From positions 1 to 64,000 of the forward strand of contig JANOQJ010000027.1 of NCBI GenBank assembly GCA_031414805.1: DNA of 64,000 nucleotides. The letters are read 5' to 3'. Of this stretch, positions 8,438-15,860 are shown in pieces (within the stretch, counting starts at the first letter, position 1; every line of letters starts with the position of its first letter). The DNA comes from JAAFIW01 sp031414805 (GTDB taxonomy: Bacteria > Pseudomonadota > Gammaproteobacteria > Burkholderiales > Burkholderiaceae_C). The notes under the pieces were generated by a model, which saw only the letters and a program-made list of their open reading frames with translations, was not told where the DNA came from and did not search any database. The position numbers and the translations under genes were made by a program.

Positions 8438-9255
8438 GGCTGCACGCCCGGCGAGGCAGCCGCGCCGCGTGGGTGCTGCACACCCACAAAATGCGTGACC
8501 ACGCCAGCGGAATCTTTCACGGGCGAGATGAACAGCTCGTTGAGAAACATCGTTCCGTCTTTGCGGTAGTTGCGCAGCAGCGCATGGCCATTGGTCTGGT
8601 TGCGAATGGCGTCGCGAATCGTCGCCAAGGCGGGTTGTTTGTGGTCGCTGCCCTGCAAAAACCGGCAGTTGCGGCCCATGATTTCGCCGGACGTGTAACC
8701 ACTCATCTGCTCAAACATGGGATTGACATAGATGATGGGCATATCGGGTGCGCGCGCATCGGAAATAACCACCCCCGCGTTCAGCGCTTCCCACTGGCGC
8801 TTCATGAACGCCAGGGCCTGTTGCGCCTGCAGCGTGGCGGTGATGTCGGTGATAGCGATGACTTTGAAGCGCTCGCCGGTCGGGCTTTTGACATGGCGTG
8901 CTTTGAACAACAGGTGCAGGGCAGTGTCGCCCTCGCCACTTTGGCTAGCCTCACTGCCCTCGACACCTTTACGCCGCAGCGTGCGCTCGCCGTCTGTACC
9001 GGGGTTGCCCAGCCACTGCAAGACGCTCGCACTGGCGTCTGTCTTTTCCATCACCCGCGTGACGGGCATGTTCAGCGCGTTCAGGGCGTCAATACCCAGC
9101 AGGTGAGCACTGGCCGGGTTGAGCATGACCACGCGAGCCGTATCGTCCAGCACACACAGGCCCACATCGGCTTCATCGACCCAGGATGACAGCATCGAAT
9201 ACTCAAGTTGATCATTCGCACGGGTGCTTGCGCGGGGTGTGTCGGGTAAGGTCAT
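8434..9255 (-). CDS. PAS-LOV blue-light photoreceptor protein
   Basis: A 273-residue soluble protein with two PAS-type modules and no enzymatic output domain. Residues ~20-140 form an N-terminal PAS domain (VGLCVLDDTARVVMLNPASA). Residues ~150-258 form a LOV domain: IIYVNPMFEQMSGY, then the flavin-binding signature GRNCRFLQGSD with the adduct-forming Cys at 197, then LLRNYRKDGTMFLNELFISP and HFVGVQ, supplying the Asn and Gln that contact the isoalloxazine ring. It is the first gene of the minus-strand operon, overlapping the next gene by 4 bp, and divergent from the BLUF gene. Without a kinase or cyclase domain it presumably signals by protein contact, probably with the operon proteins. Confidence 0.9.
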   Translation of the reverse strand: MTLPDTPRASTRANDQLEYSMLSSWVDEADVGLCVLDDTARVVMLNPASAHLLGIDALNALNMPVTRVMEKTDASASVLQWLGNPGTDGERTLRRKGVEGSEASQSGEGDTALHLLFKARHVKSPTGERFKVIAITDITATLQAQQALAFMKRQWEALNAGVVISDARAPDMPIIYVNPMFEQMSGYTSGEIMGRNCRFLQGSDHKQPALATIRDAIRNQTNGHALLRNYRKDGTMFLNELFISPVKDSAGVVTHFVGVQHPRGAAASPGVQP

Positions 9256-9437
9256 AGTTCAACTGATTGATATTTGTTTGCTTGCGTTTTATCGCACCTG
9301 CGTTGTGAAGTTGGCAATTTGTTCATAACAATCGATGCACAACACCGTTTGATGGTGCTGCCTGTGGCCTTTTTCACTAGAAATTCCCACAATTGCACCC
9401 CTACCAGCCTTGATACCAACGTCTTGACCCTACCGCG

Positions 9438-11000
9438 ATGGCAAAAAAAGAAACCCCCACGGCGTTTTCATTGATTTATGTGAGTAAACAAACGGCGCGC
9501 GACACCCATGAAGCAGCGACCCGCGGCATGTTGGTCAGCATCCAAAAAACAGCCCAGGCTCACAACAGCCAGAAAAGCATTCGCGGCGTGTTGCTTTTTG
9601 CCGCAGGCCACTTCATGCAGTGGCTGGAAGGGGCCGAGGCCAGCGTGCGTGCGCTGATGGCGCGCATTGCAACCGACCCCCGACACGAAGACATTCAAGT
9701 GATCTACACCGGCACCGGCCCGGCGCAGCTGAGCCAGTGGTCCATGTCGTTGGTCGTGCGGGCCGACGCGCAGACCACGGTGCTGCGCCAGTTGCAGCTG
9801 TTGCGGGCAGGCGAGTTGCCCCGAACGCGCAATGCCAGCATGCCCGCAGCCATCGTGGCCAGTCTGGTCAAGCCCCTGGAGCGGATAGGCCGCGAGCGTA
9901 GCCGCCGCAAAATTTTGCTGTATGGCCAAACCGGCGTTTGGCCAGCGGCGCTGCTGTCCAGCTTGTCTGCCTCCTGGAAGCGACCGACGGCACACACCCG
10001 TCTGGTGGGTAGCCACGGCCTGGCGCGTGAGGCGGTGGTGGAGTACCTGGACTACACCCATCCCAACTTGGGGCGGCTGCGGTTGGTCAATTTTTTGGGC
10101 GATGTGGCAGGCATGCCCTGGCTGGCGGAGGTGCGAGGCAAGTTGGCCGCCAGCGTGCTGTTTTACTCGGTCAACTCGCCAGAGGCGGTGACGGTATTTT
10201 CCGAAACGGCGCTGGCGCAAATGGGGCCAACCAACCGCTTTTCGCCGGTTTTGTGCCTGTTTGGCCGTACCGCTGCGCCGCTGATGGACCCTGTGCAGGA
10301 CTGGTTTACAACGCAAGGACGACCTGTGTCGGCAGCACGCATGTCGCTGACAGATTCGCAGGGTGTGTGGACGGCCATCGAAGCGCTGCTGAGCGCGTCC
10401 CAGTCCCATTCCACCGAGTTTGCGCCCACCGGCTGGAAGCCCAGTTCGGCGGCCAGCACCGTCACTGTGTTGCCACGACCCATGCCGGACGTGGAGCTGA
10501 GCTTTGATTTGGACGAGGGCCCGACGCCCCCCGCGTCTGTAGCGGAGCCCAGCGCATCAGACGCAGCGCCGCTGCCCAGCATCACCGAATCAGGCAAGCA
10601 GTGGCTGGCGGCGCTGCTGGAGCTGGATGCCGTGCAGGCGGTAGGCGCGCAGTGCGGGCTGAATGGGCCACAAAGCACCATCGTGGGCCACTTCAAGGGC
10701 TTGAGCACCGAGCAAAAGCAAGCGCAGGGCGAAACCTTCAAGGCCTGGCTGACCAGCGAGGCTGCGATTCACCTGCAACTGGCTGCCAACTTGTCTGCAC
10801 CCGATGTGCAAAACGTGTTACCCGGTAGCCAGCAAATGCTCACGCGCTTCGCAAAGAGCTTTTGCGTTTCGTGCACGGTGCCAGGGCCACAGGTCACCAC
10901 CGTGCTGGTGCAGTTTGCGTCTGGATACGTGAACCAGGGTATGGCGCAAAGCCAGCTGAATGCGTGTTTGCGTCAGTTGCAGGGGCCGTTGTTTGCTTGA
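9438..11000 (+). CDS. BLUF photoreceptor fused to a degenerate GTPase-like region and a C-terminal roadblock-like region
   Basis: A 520-residue protein. Residues ~9-105 are a BLUF flavin domain: FSLIYVS with Tyr14, Asn43 (AHNSQKS), Gln61 (HFMQWLEG) and the WSM motif at 101-103; the Asn-Gln spacing equals that in AppA and PixD. Residues ~158-300 resemble the GTPase encoded at 7227-7760: KILLYGQTGVWPAAL aligns with its Walker A strand and loop, but the GKT is replaced by WPA; LRLVNFLGDVAGM aligns with its switch II strand. So this part may be a non-hydrolysing pseudo-GTPase. Residues ~390-520 (LLELDAVQAVGAQCGLNG and following helix) have a roadblock-like pattern. A Pro/Ser-rich linker lies at ~340-385. 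No good Shine-Dalgarno precedes the ATG. The BLUF call is firm; the rest is inference. Confidence 0.88.
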   Translation: MAKKETPTAFSLIYVSKQTARDTHEAATRGMLVSIQKTAQAHNSQKSIRGVLLFAAGHFMQWLEGAEASVRALMARIATDPRHEDIQVIYTGTGPAQLSQWSMSLVVRADAQTTVLRQLQLLRAGELPRTRNASMPAAIVASLVKPLERIGRERSRRKILLYGQTGVWPAALLSSLSASWKRPTAHTRLVGSHGLAREAVVEYLDYTHPNLGRLRLVNFLGDVAGMPWLAEVRGKLAASVLFYSVNSPEAVTVFSETALAQMGPTNRFSPVLCLFGRTAAPLMDPVQDWFTTQGRPVSAARMSLTDSQGVWTAIEALLSASQSHSTEFAPTGWKPSSAASTVTVLPRPMPDVELSFDLDEGPTPPASVAEPSASDAAPLPSITESGKQWLAALLELDAVQAVGAQCGLNGPQSTIVGHFKGLSTEQKQAQGETFKAWLTSEAAIHLQLAANLSAPDVQNVLPGSQQMLTRFAKSFCVSCTVPGPQVTTVLVQFASGYVNQGMAQSQLNACLRQLQGPLFA

Positions 11001-11031
11001 TTGCTCAAACTGACAGAGCTACGCAGCCAAC

Positions 11032-11131
11032 CGTCATTCCCGCGCAGGCGGGAATCCACCTCGGAGAACTGCAAAAGCCCTTAACCTCACAGTCCTCGCG
11101 CCTGGATCCCCGCCTGCGCGGGGATGACGGG
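11032..11131. repeat. Inverted palindromic repeat pair (CGTCATTCCCGC type)
   Basis: The left arm CGTCATTCCCGCGCAGGCGG and the right arm CCGCCTGCGCGGGGATGACG are inverted copies, each also internally palindromic, separated by about 45 bp. This type is widespread in beta- and gammaproteobacterial intergenic regions and gives the spurious peptide VIPAQAGIH. It may fold into hairpins in the transcript beyond the BLUF gene and act as its terminator, as no other terminator is visible. Confidence 0.8.
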
Positions 11132-11150
11132 GGAAGTCCTGATCTAAACG

Positions 11151-11205
11151 TTTTAGGCCGATATCCCTTATGAGTACTGCTCAAAAAGCTATTAAATTAA
11201 TAGCG
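11151..11205 (+). repeat. Dispersed AT-rich repeat, copy 3
   Basis: The sequence runs TTTTAGGCCGATATCCCTTA, then TGAGTACTGCTCAAAAAGCT and ATTAAATTAATAGC. It lies just past the comM stop, in the convergent BLUF/comM spacer. Confidence 0.88.
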
Positions 11206-11219
11206 TTATCGTTTGGTAT

Positions 11220-12749
11220 TCAGCCCAGCATCTTCAACGCCCGCCGGTACTGCACCGCCTCCGCCACGTGCGTCACCTGGGTTAACTGGGCGCCGGCCAA
11301 ATCAGCAATGGTGCGAGCCACCTTCAGTGCGCGGTGTGTGCTGCGGGCGCTCCAGCCCAGCCGGGCCGCTGCGGTGTTCAGGAACTTGCCGGCGGGTGGG
11401 TCCAGCAACACATGCAGGTCAATCTCTTTGCCTTGCAGCGCCTGGTTGGCTTTGCCCTGGCGGGCCACCGAGCGCTCGCGGGCGGCGGCGCAGCGTTCGC
11501 GGATGCTGGCGGTGCTCTCGCCGGCGGGTGCCCCCAGCAGCTCGTCGGGCGAGATGGCGGGCACTTCTATGTGTAAGTCCAGACGGTCCAGCAAGGGCCC
11601 GCTGATCCGGCCTTGGTAGCGCGAAACCTGGTCGGGTGTGCAGCGGCAGGCTTTGAGCGTGGAGCCCAGGTACCCGCAGGGGCAGGGGTTCATGGCCGCA
11701 ATGAGTTGAAAGCGCGCGGGAAACTCGGCCTGCCGCGCGGCGCGCGAGATGCGGATTTGCCCCGTCTCCAGCGGTTCTCGCAGCGCCTCCAGCGCAGCGC
11801 GGGGGAATTCGGGCAGCTCGTCCAGAAACAGCACACCTTCATGGGCCAGGGAAATTTCACCTGGCTTGGGTGGCGAGCCACCACCCACCAGTGCCACGGC
11901 GCTGGCGGTGTGGTGGGGTGCCAAAGTGGGGCGCTGGCCGAACTGCTCGAGGCGGAAACGCCCGGCCAGGCTGGCGACAGCGGCACTTTCCAGCGCCTGC
12001 GTGGTGGTCATGGCGGGCAGCAGCCCGGCAAAACGCTGGGCCAACATGGACTTGCCCGAGCCCGGCGGCCCCACCAGCAGCAGGCTGTGGCCCCCGGCGG
12101 CGGCAATTTCCAGCGCGCGCTTGGCACCGGCTTGGCCTTTCACGTCGGCCAGATCGGCGTAGTGCGCTTGGCTGGCAAAAGCAATGGGCTGCACACGCGC
12201 CCAGCCCGTGGCGGCATCAGCATCCGGTTTTTGCGGCAAAAACTGTTGCACGGCGTCCAGCAAGTGCGCGGCCCGAAACACCTTCGCATCCGGCACCAGC
12301 GCCGCTTCCTCCGCGCTGCCAGGCGGCAAAACCAGCGTCGACTCCACCGCCTGTGCATGCAACGCCAAGCTCATGGCGAGCGCGCCGCGAATCGGCCGCA
12401 GTTCCCCAGAGAGTGACAACTCACCCGCAAACTCATGCCCCACCAGTTTGGTGCCATCAATCTGTCCGCTGGCCGCCAGAATGCCCAGCGCAATCGGCAA
12501 ATCAAACCGGCCGGAGTCTTTGGGTAGATCGGCTGGGGCCAGATTCACGGTGATGCGCTTGTTGGTGGGAAATTCCAGCCCACTGTTTTGCAAGGCGCTG
12601 CGTACCCGTTCACGCGCCTCCTTCACCTCGGTTTCAGCCAGACCGACGAGGGTGAAGCTGGGCAGGCCATTTGCCAAATGCACCTCGACGGTGACCGGCG
12701 CGGCCAGCAGGCCCACAAGCGCCCGGCTGCGCACCAAAGATAAGCTCAT
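11220..12749 (-). CDS. comM: YifB/ComM-family AAA+ ATPase (Mg-chelatase-like), natural-transformation helicase
   Basis: A 509-residue protein matching ComM/YifB in length. The N-terminal Lon-like domain (residues ~1-170) is followed by the AAA+ module with Walker A GPPGSGKSMLAQRFAG, Walker B FLDELPEF, the conserved MNPCPCGYLG motif, and the C-terminal Mg-chelatase helical domain (ARTIADLAGAQLTQVTHVAE). ComM is a hexameric branch-migration helicase that helps integrate incoming DNA during transformation. The ATG at 12749 is chosen because GGGAG sits about 9 nt upstream and homologues begin MSLxxVxSRA. It is divergent from the TorF/glnK/amtB operon, sharing a ~210 bp regulatory gap. Confidence 0.93.
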   Translation of the reverse strand: MSLSLVRSRALVGLLAAPVTVEVHLANGLPSFTLVGLAETEVKEARERVRSALQNSGLEFPTNKRITVNLAPADLPKDSGRFDLPIALGILAASGQIDGTKLVGHEFAGELSLSGELRPIRGALAMSLALHAQAVESTLVLPPGSAEEAALVPDAKVFRAAHLLDAVQQFLPQKPDADAATGWARVQPIAFASQAHYADLADVKGQAGAKRALEIAAAGGHSLLLVGPPGSGKSMLAQRFAGLLPAMTTTQALESAAVASLAGRFRLEQFGQRPTLAPHHTASAVALVGGGSPPKPGEISLAHEGVLFLDELPEFPRAALEALREPLETGQIRISRAARQAEFPARFQLIAAMNPCPCGYLGSTLKACRCTPDQVSRYQGRISGPLLDRLDLHIEVPAISPDELLGAPAGESTASIRERCAAARERSVARQGKANQALQGKEIDLHVLLDPPAGKFLNTAAARLGWSARSTHRALKVARTIADLAGAQLTQVTHVAEAVQYRRALKMLG

Positions 12750-12790
12750 ACGGTGTGATCTCCCTATTGCGGTGCTGTTCTGAATAAATC

Positions 12791-12805
12791 GCACCAATAT
12801 CGTGC
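12791..12805 (+). promoter_or_regulatory. Candidate NtrC enhancer site
   Basis: GCACCAATATCGTGC contains the GCAC-N7-GTGC dyad of NtrC binding sites and lies about 120 bp upstream of the sigma-54 promoter, a normal enhancer distance. Single site; assigned by eye. Confidence 0.5.
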
Positions 12806-12907
12806 ATTCATTTCGTGAAAGGCGTGCAGAAGTGCATCGCGTGTTACACACGCCTTGCCTAACGTCATCAACATGTCATTTGACGACAGGACTTGCGACT
12901 GTGCGAT

Positions 12908-12925
12908 TTGGCACAGTCCCTGCTT
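12908..12925 (+). promoter_or_regulatory. Sigma-54 (RpoN) promoter for TorF-glnK-amtB
   Basis: TTGGCACAGTCCCTGCTT has the invariant GG and GC dinucleotides exactly 12 bp apart (-24/-12) and six of the flanking consensus bases. It is 38 bp upstream of the porin ATG. Sigma-54 control of glnK-amtB is the rule in proteobacteria. Confidence 0.8.
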
Positions 12926-12962
12926 AGTTTGACCACCCTTTGTTTACTAACCGGAGCCCCCC

Positions 12963-13733
12963 ATGCAGTTGAAGAAAACCCTCGTCCTGTCAGCCCTTGT
13001 ATTTTCCAGCGCTGCGTTTGCTCAAGCCAAAGCACCCGAGCCCGATTACACCTTGGGCTTTAACGTGGGTGTGGTCACTGATTACCGCTTCCGCGGCCTG
13101 ACCCAGACCTCCAAAAAAGCCGCCTTGCAAGGCGGCCTGGATTTCTCGCACACAAACGGCTTCTACCTCGGTGCCTGGGGCTCGAATGTCCGATGGATCA
13201 AAGACTTCAACGGCGCGACCAAAGGCAGTCTGGAGATTGATTTGTATGGCGGCTACAAAGGCTCCATTGCCCCCGATCTGGGCTTCGATTTAGGCCTGAT
13301 CACCTACCAATATCCAGACAACAACTCCGGTGCGGCCGGTACCCCCGGCGCAGGCTCGGTCACAAATGCCAACACCACCGAGGTGTACGGCGGCCTGTCT
13401 TACAAAATGTTCACGCTGAAGTACAGCCACAGCACCAGCAATTTTCTGGGCTTTTTGCGCAGTTCCGGCAGCAATTACCTTGATCTGAGCGCGGCGTTTG
13501 ATCTGGGCAATGGCTTCACGCTGACGCCGCACATTGGCGTGCAAAAAGTGAAAAATAACAAAGACTTCGACTACACCGACTATTCACTGACGCTGGCCAA
13601 AGACATGGGCAATGGTTTTTCACTGAGCGCAGCAGCGATCGGCACAGACGCCAAAAAAGCCTTCTACACCGATGCCAAGGGCAAATTCCTGGGTAACAGC
13701 ACCCTGGTTCTCGGCGCGAAATACAGCTTCTGA
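12963..13733 (+). CDS. TorF-family putative porin (Gcw_chp family)
   Basis: A 256-residue outer-membrane beta-barrel protein with a Sec signal peptide (cleavage near AAFA-QAK). The family signature is the start of the mature protein, TLGFNVGVVTDYRFRGLTQT, followed by alternating amphipathic strands and a C-terminal aromatic (KYSF), as expected for Bam recognition. CGGAG precedes the ATG. It is the first gene after the sigma-54 promoter and lies 30 bp before glnK, so it is probably induced under nitrogen limitation; it may admit a nitrogen source through the outer membrane. That substrate role is inference from operon context. Confidence 0.87.
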   Translation: MQLKKTLVLSALVFSSAAFAQAKAPEPDYTLGFNVGVVTDYRFRGLTQTSKKAALQGGLDFSHTNGFYLGAWGSNVRWIKDFNGATKGSLEIDLYGGYKGSIAPDLGFDLGLITYQYPDNNSGAAGTPGAGSVTNANTTEVYGGLSYKMFTLKYSHSTSNFLGFLRSSGSNYLDLSAAFDLGNGFTLTPHIGVQKVKNNKDFDYTDYSLTLAKDMGNGFSLSAAAIGTDAKKAFYTDAKGKFLGNSTLVLGAKYSF

Positions 13734-13763
13734 TCCCTTAACGGGTCACTACAAGGACACTTC

Positions 13764-14102
13764 ATGAAACTCGTCACAGCCATCATCAAACCGTTCAAGC
13801 TTGACGAGGTGCGTGAAGCCCTCTCCGGCATGGGCGTGCAGGGCATCACCGTTACCGAGGTCAAAGGCGTCGGCCGTCAAAAGGGTCCCACCGAGCTGTA
13901 GCGCGGCGCGGAATACGTGGTCGATTTTTTGCCTAAAGTCAAAATTGAAGCCGCCGTATCCGACGACCTCGTCGAGCGCGTGATCGAAGCCGTCGAAGGC
14001 GCAGCCCGCACCGGCAAGATCGGTGACGGCAAGATTTTTGTGTATGACCTGGAGCAGGTCGTGCGCATTCGAACCGGCGAAACCGGCAAAGAGGCTTTGT
14101 AA
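13764..14102 (+). pseudogene. glnK: P-II signal protein GlnK interrupted by an in-frame amber codon at position 46
   Basis: The frame encodes a standard 112-residue GlnK: MKLVTAIIKPFKLDEVREAL at the start, the T-loop VKGVGRQKGPTEL-x-RGAEY with the uridylylation Tyr51, and the C-terminal GKIGDGKIFVYDLEQVVRIR with RTGE. At 13899-13901 the codon for the conserved Tyr46 is TAG, five codons before Tyr51. Everything else, including AAGGA before the ATG and the normal spacing to amtB, is intact. One base change (TAC or TAT to TAG) explains it. GlnK normally binds AmtB and blocks the channel under ammonium excess; a 45-residue product would not. Alternatives are a sequencing error or amber suppression. 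Confidence 0.88.
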
Positions 14103-14127
14103 AACAGCCCCATCAGAAAGACACGAC

Positions 14128-15669
14128 ATGAAAAAACTACTTGCGTCTCTGGCTATTGGCCTGAGTCTGTTGATGGGCAACGGCTTGGTTGCCGCCCAAA
14201 CATCCCCCGCGCCTGCCGTCGCTGCAACCGCTTCGGAAGCCAAACCGGCTGAAGCAGCCGTTGCGGGAACGGCAACGGCCACCATGGCTGCCGTGCCTGC
14301 ATCAGCACCCGCTGCGCCTGCCGCCCCAGCCCCCGTCCCCAACAAGGGCGACACCGCCTGGATGATGGTCGCCACCCTGCTGGTGATCTTGATGACCCTG
14401 CCCGGCCTGGCCCTGTTCTATGGCGGCTTGGTGCGCAGCAAAAACATGTTGTCAGTGTTGATGCAGGTCATGGTCACGTTCAGCCTGATTTCCGTGCTGT
14501 GGGTCGTCTACGGCTACAGCTTTGCGTTCACCGAAGGAAACCAGTTCATCGGCGGCACTGATCGCCTATTCCTCAAAGGCATTTGGGACAACACGGCAGG
14601 CACCTTTGCCAACGCAGCCACCTTCAGTAAGGGCGTGGTCATTCCCGAAATCGTGTTTGCTGCATTCCAGGCCACGTTTGCAGGCATCACCTGCTGCCTG
14701 ATTGCCGGTGCGTTTGCCGAGCGCATGAAGTTCTCTGCCGTGCTGGCTTTCATGGTGCTGTGGTTCACCTTCAGCTACCTGCCAATTGCCCACATGGTCT
14801 GGTTCTGGATGGGCCCTGACGCTTACAGCGCCAAAGACGTGGTGGACGCGATGAACGCCAAGGCCGGCATGATCTGGCAGTGGGGCGCGCTGGACTTTGC
14901 AGGCGGCACCGTGGTGCACATCAACGCCGGCGTAGCTGGTTTGGTGGGTGCTTATGTGGTGGGCAAGCGCATTGGCTACGGCAAAGAGTCCATGGCACCG
15001 CACAGCCTGACCCTGACCATGGTGGGCGCAGCCCTGCTGTGGGTGGGCTGGTTCGGCTTTAACGCTGGCTCGGCACTGGAAGCCAACGGTTTCGCGGCAC
15101 TGGCTTTCATGAACACCTTTGCAGCCACGGCAGCCGCCGTGTTGGCTTGGTGTGTGGGTGAAGCCTTGTCTAAAGGCAAGGCTTCCATGCTGGGTGCTGC
15201 CTCTGGTGCAGTGGCCGGCTTGGTGGCCATCACGCCAGCGGCGGGCAATGTAGGCCCCGGTGGCGCGCTCATCATCGGTCTGCTGTCGGGCTTTGTGTGC
15301 TTGTGGGGTGTGAATGGCCTCAAACGCATGCTGGGCGCTGACGACTCGCTGGACGTGTTTGGCGTACACGGTTTGGGCGGCATCCTGGGTGCCTTGCTCA
15401 CCGGCGTATTTGCCTCCCCCAGCCTGGGCGGCCCGAGCGCCATGGGCGACTGGGTCACAGCCACCATGATCAAGCCTGAGGACTACAGCATTGCAGGCCA
15501 GGTGTGGATTCAGGCCAAAGCGGTGTTGATCACCGTGGTGTGGTCGGCTGTGGTGTCGTTCATCGCTTTCAAGCTGGTTGATCTGGTGATCGGCCTGCGC
15601 GTGACGGAAGAAGAAGAGCGCGAAGGTCTGGACATCTCCAGCCACGGCGAAACGGCTTATCACCGTTAA
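14128..15669 (+). CDS. amtB: Ammonium channel AmtB
   Basis: A 513-residue Amt/Rh-family inner-membrane channel for NH4+/NH3, used under low ammonium. It has a signal-like leader (KKLLASLAIGLSLLMGNGLV), an unusually long Ala/Pro-rich periplasmic linker of ~45 residues, then 11 membrane segments. The twin pore histidines are visible in FAGGTVVHINAG and FGVHGLGG, and the C-terminal cytoplasmic tail that docks GlnK ends VTEEEEREGLDISSHGE. Start at 14128 is preceded by AGAAAG; the longer upstream frame overlaps glnK and is not needed. It is co-transcribed with the interrupted glnK from the sigma-54 promoter and is followed by a terminator at 15725. Confidence 0.94.
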   Translation: MKKLLASLAIGLSLLMGNGLVAAQTSPAPAVAATASEAKPAEAAVAGTATATMAAVPASAPAAPAAPAPVPNKGDTAWMMVATLLVILMTLPGLALFYGGLVRSKNMLSVLMQVMVTFSLISVLWVVYGYSFAFTEGNQFIGGTDRLFLKGIWDNTAGTFANAATFSKGVVIPEIVFAAFQATFAGITCCLIAGAFAERMKFSAVLAFMVLWFTFSYLPIAHMVWFWMGPDAYSAKDVVDAMNAKAGMIWQWGALDFAGGTVVHINAGVAGLVGAYVVGKRIGYGKESMAPHSLTLTMVGAALLWVGWFGFNAGSALEANGFAALAFMNTFAATAAAVLAWCVGEALSKGKASMLGAASGAVAGLVAITPAAGNVGPGGALIIGLLSGFVCLWGVNGLKRMLGADDSLDVFGVHGLGGILGALLTGVFASPSLGGPSAMGDWVTATMIKPEDYSIAGQVWIQAKAVLITVVWSAVVSFIAFKLVDLVIGLRVTEEEEREGLDISSHGETAYHR

Positions 15670-15724
15670 ACGCAGAACAAGTTTCGATAGAGGTTAGGTA
15701 AGAGAGCAGTCTCCAAAGGTTATT

Positions 15725-15751
15725 GAGCCCGCCACGTGCGGGCTCTTTTTT
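15725..15751 (+). terminator. Rho-independent terminator after amtB
   Basis: The stem GAGCCCGC / GCGGGCTC with a CACGT loop is followed by six or more T. Confidence 0.92.
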
Positions 15752-15759
15752 GTCCGAAA

Positions 15760-15815
15760 CGCTATGTATTTGATAGCTGTTTGAGCATATTTCATAAGGG
15801 CTACTGACACTTTTT
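15760..15815 (-). repeat. Dispersed AT-rich repeat, copy 4
   Basis: The minus-orientation core ATAGCTGTTTGAGCATAT is followed by AAGGGCTACTGACACTTTTT. It lies between the amtB terminator and the SMP-30 gene. Confidence 0.85.
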
Positions 15816-15860
15816 GTATCTATTCGCAAACGTTTCATTTGCAAACTGCACAATGCCACC

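Noticed and set aside
10862..11173. Plus-strand ORF containing VIPAQAGIH
   Set aside because: It overlaps the BLUF gene end out of frame and then reads a palindromic repeat; no gene.
14566..15663. 365-codon minus-strand frame opposite amtB
   Set aside because: His/Gln-rich shadow of amtB codons without domain features.
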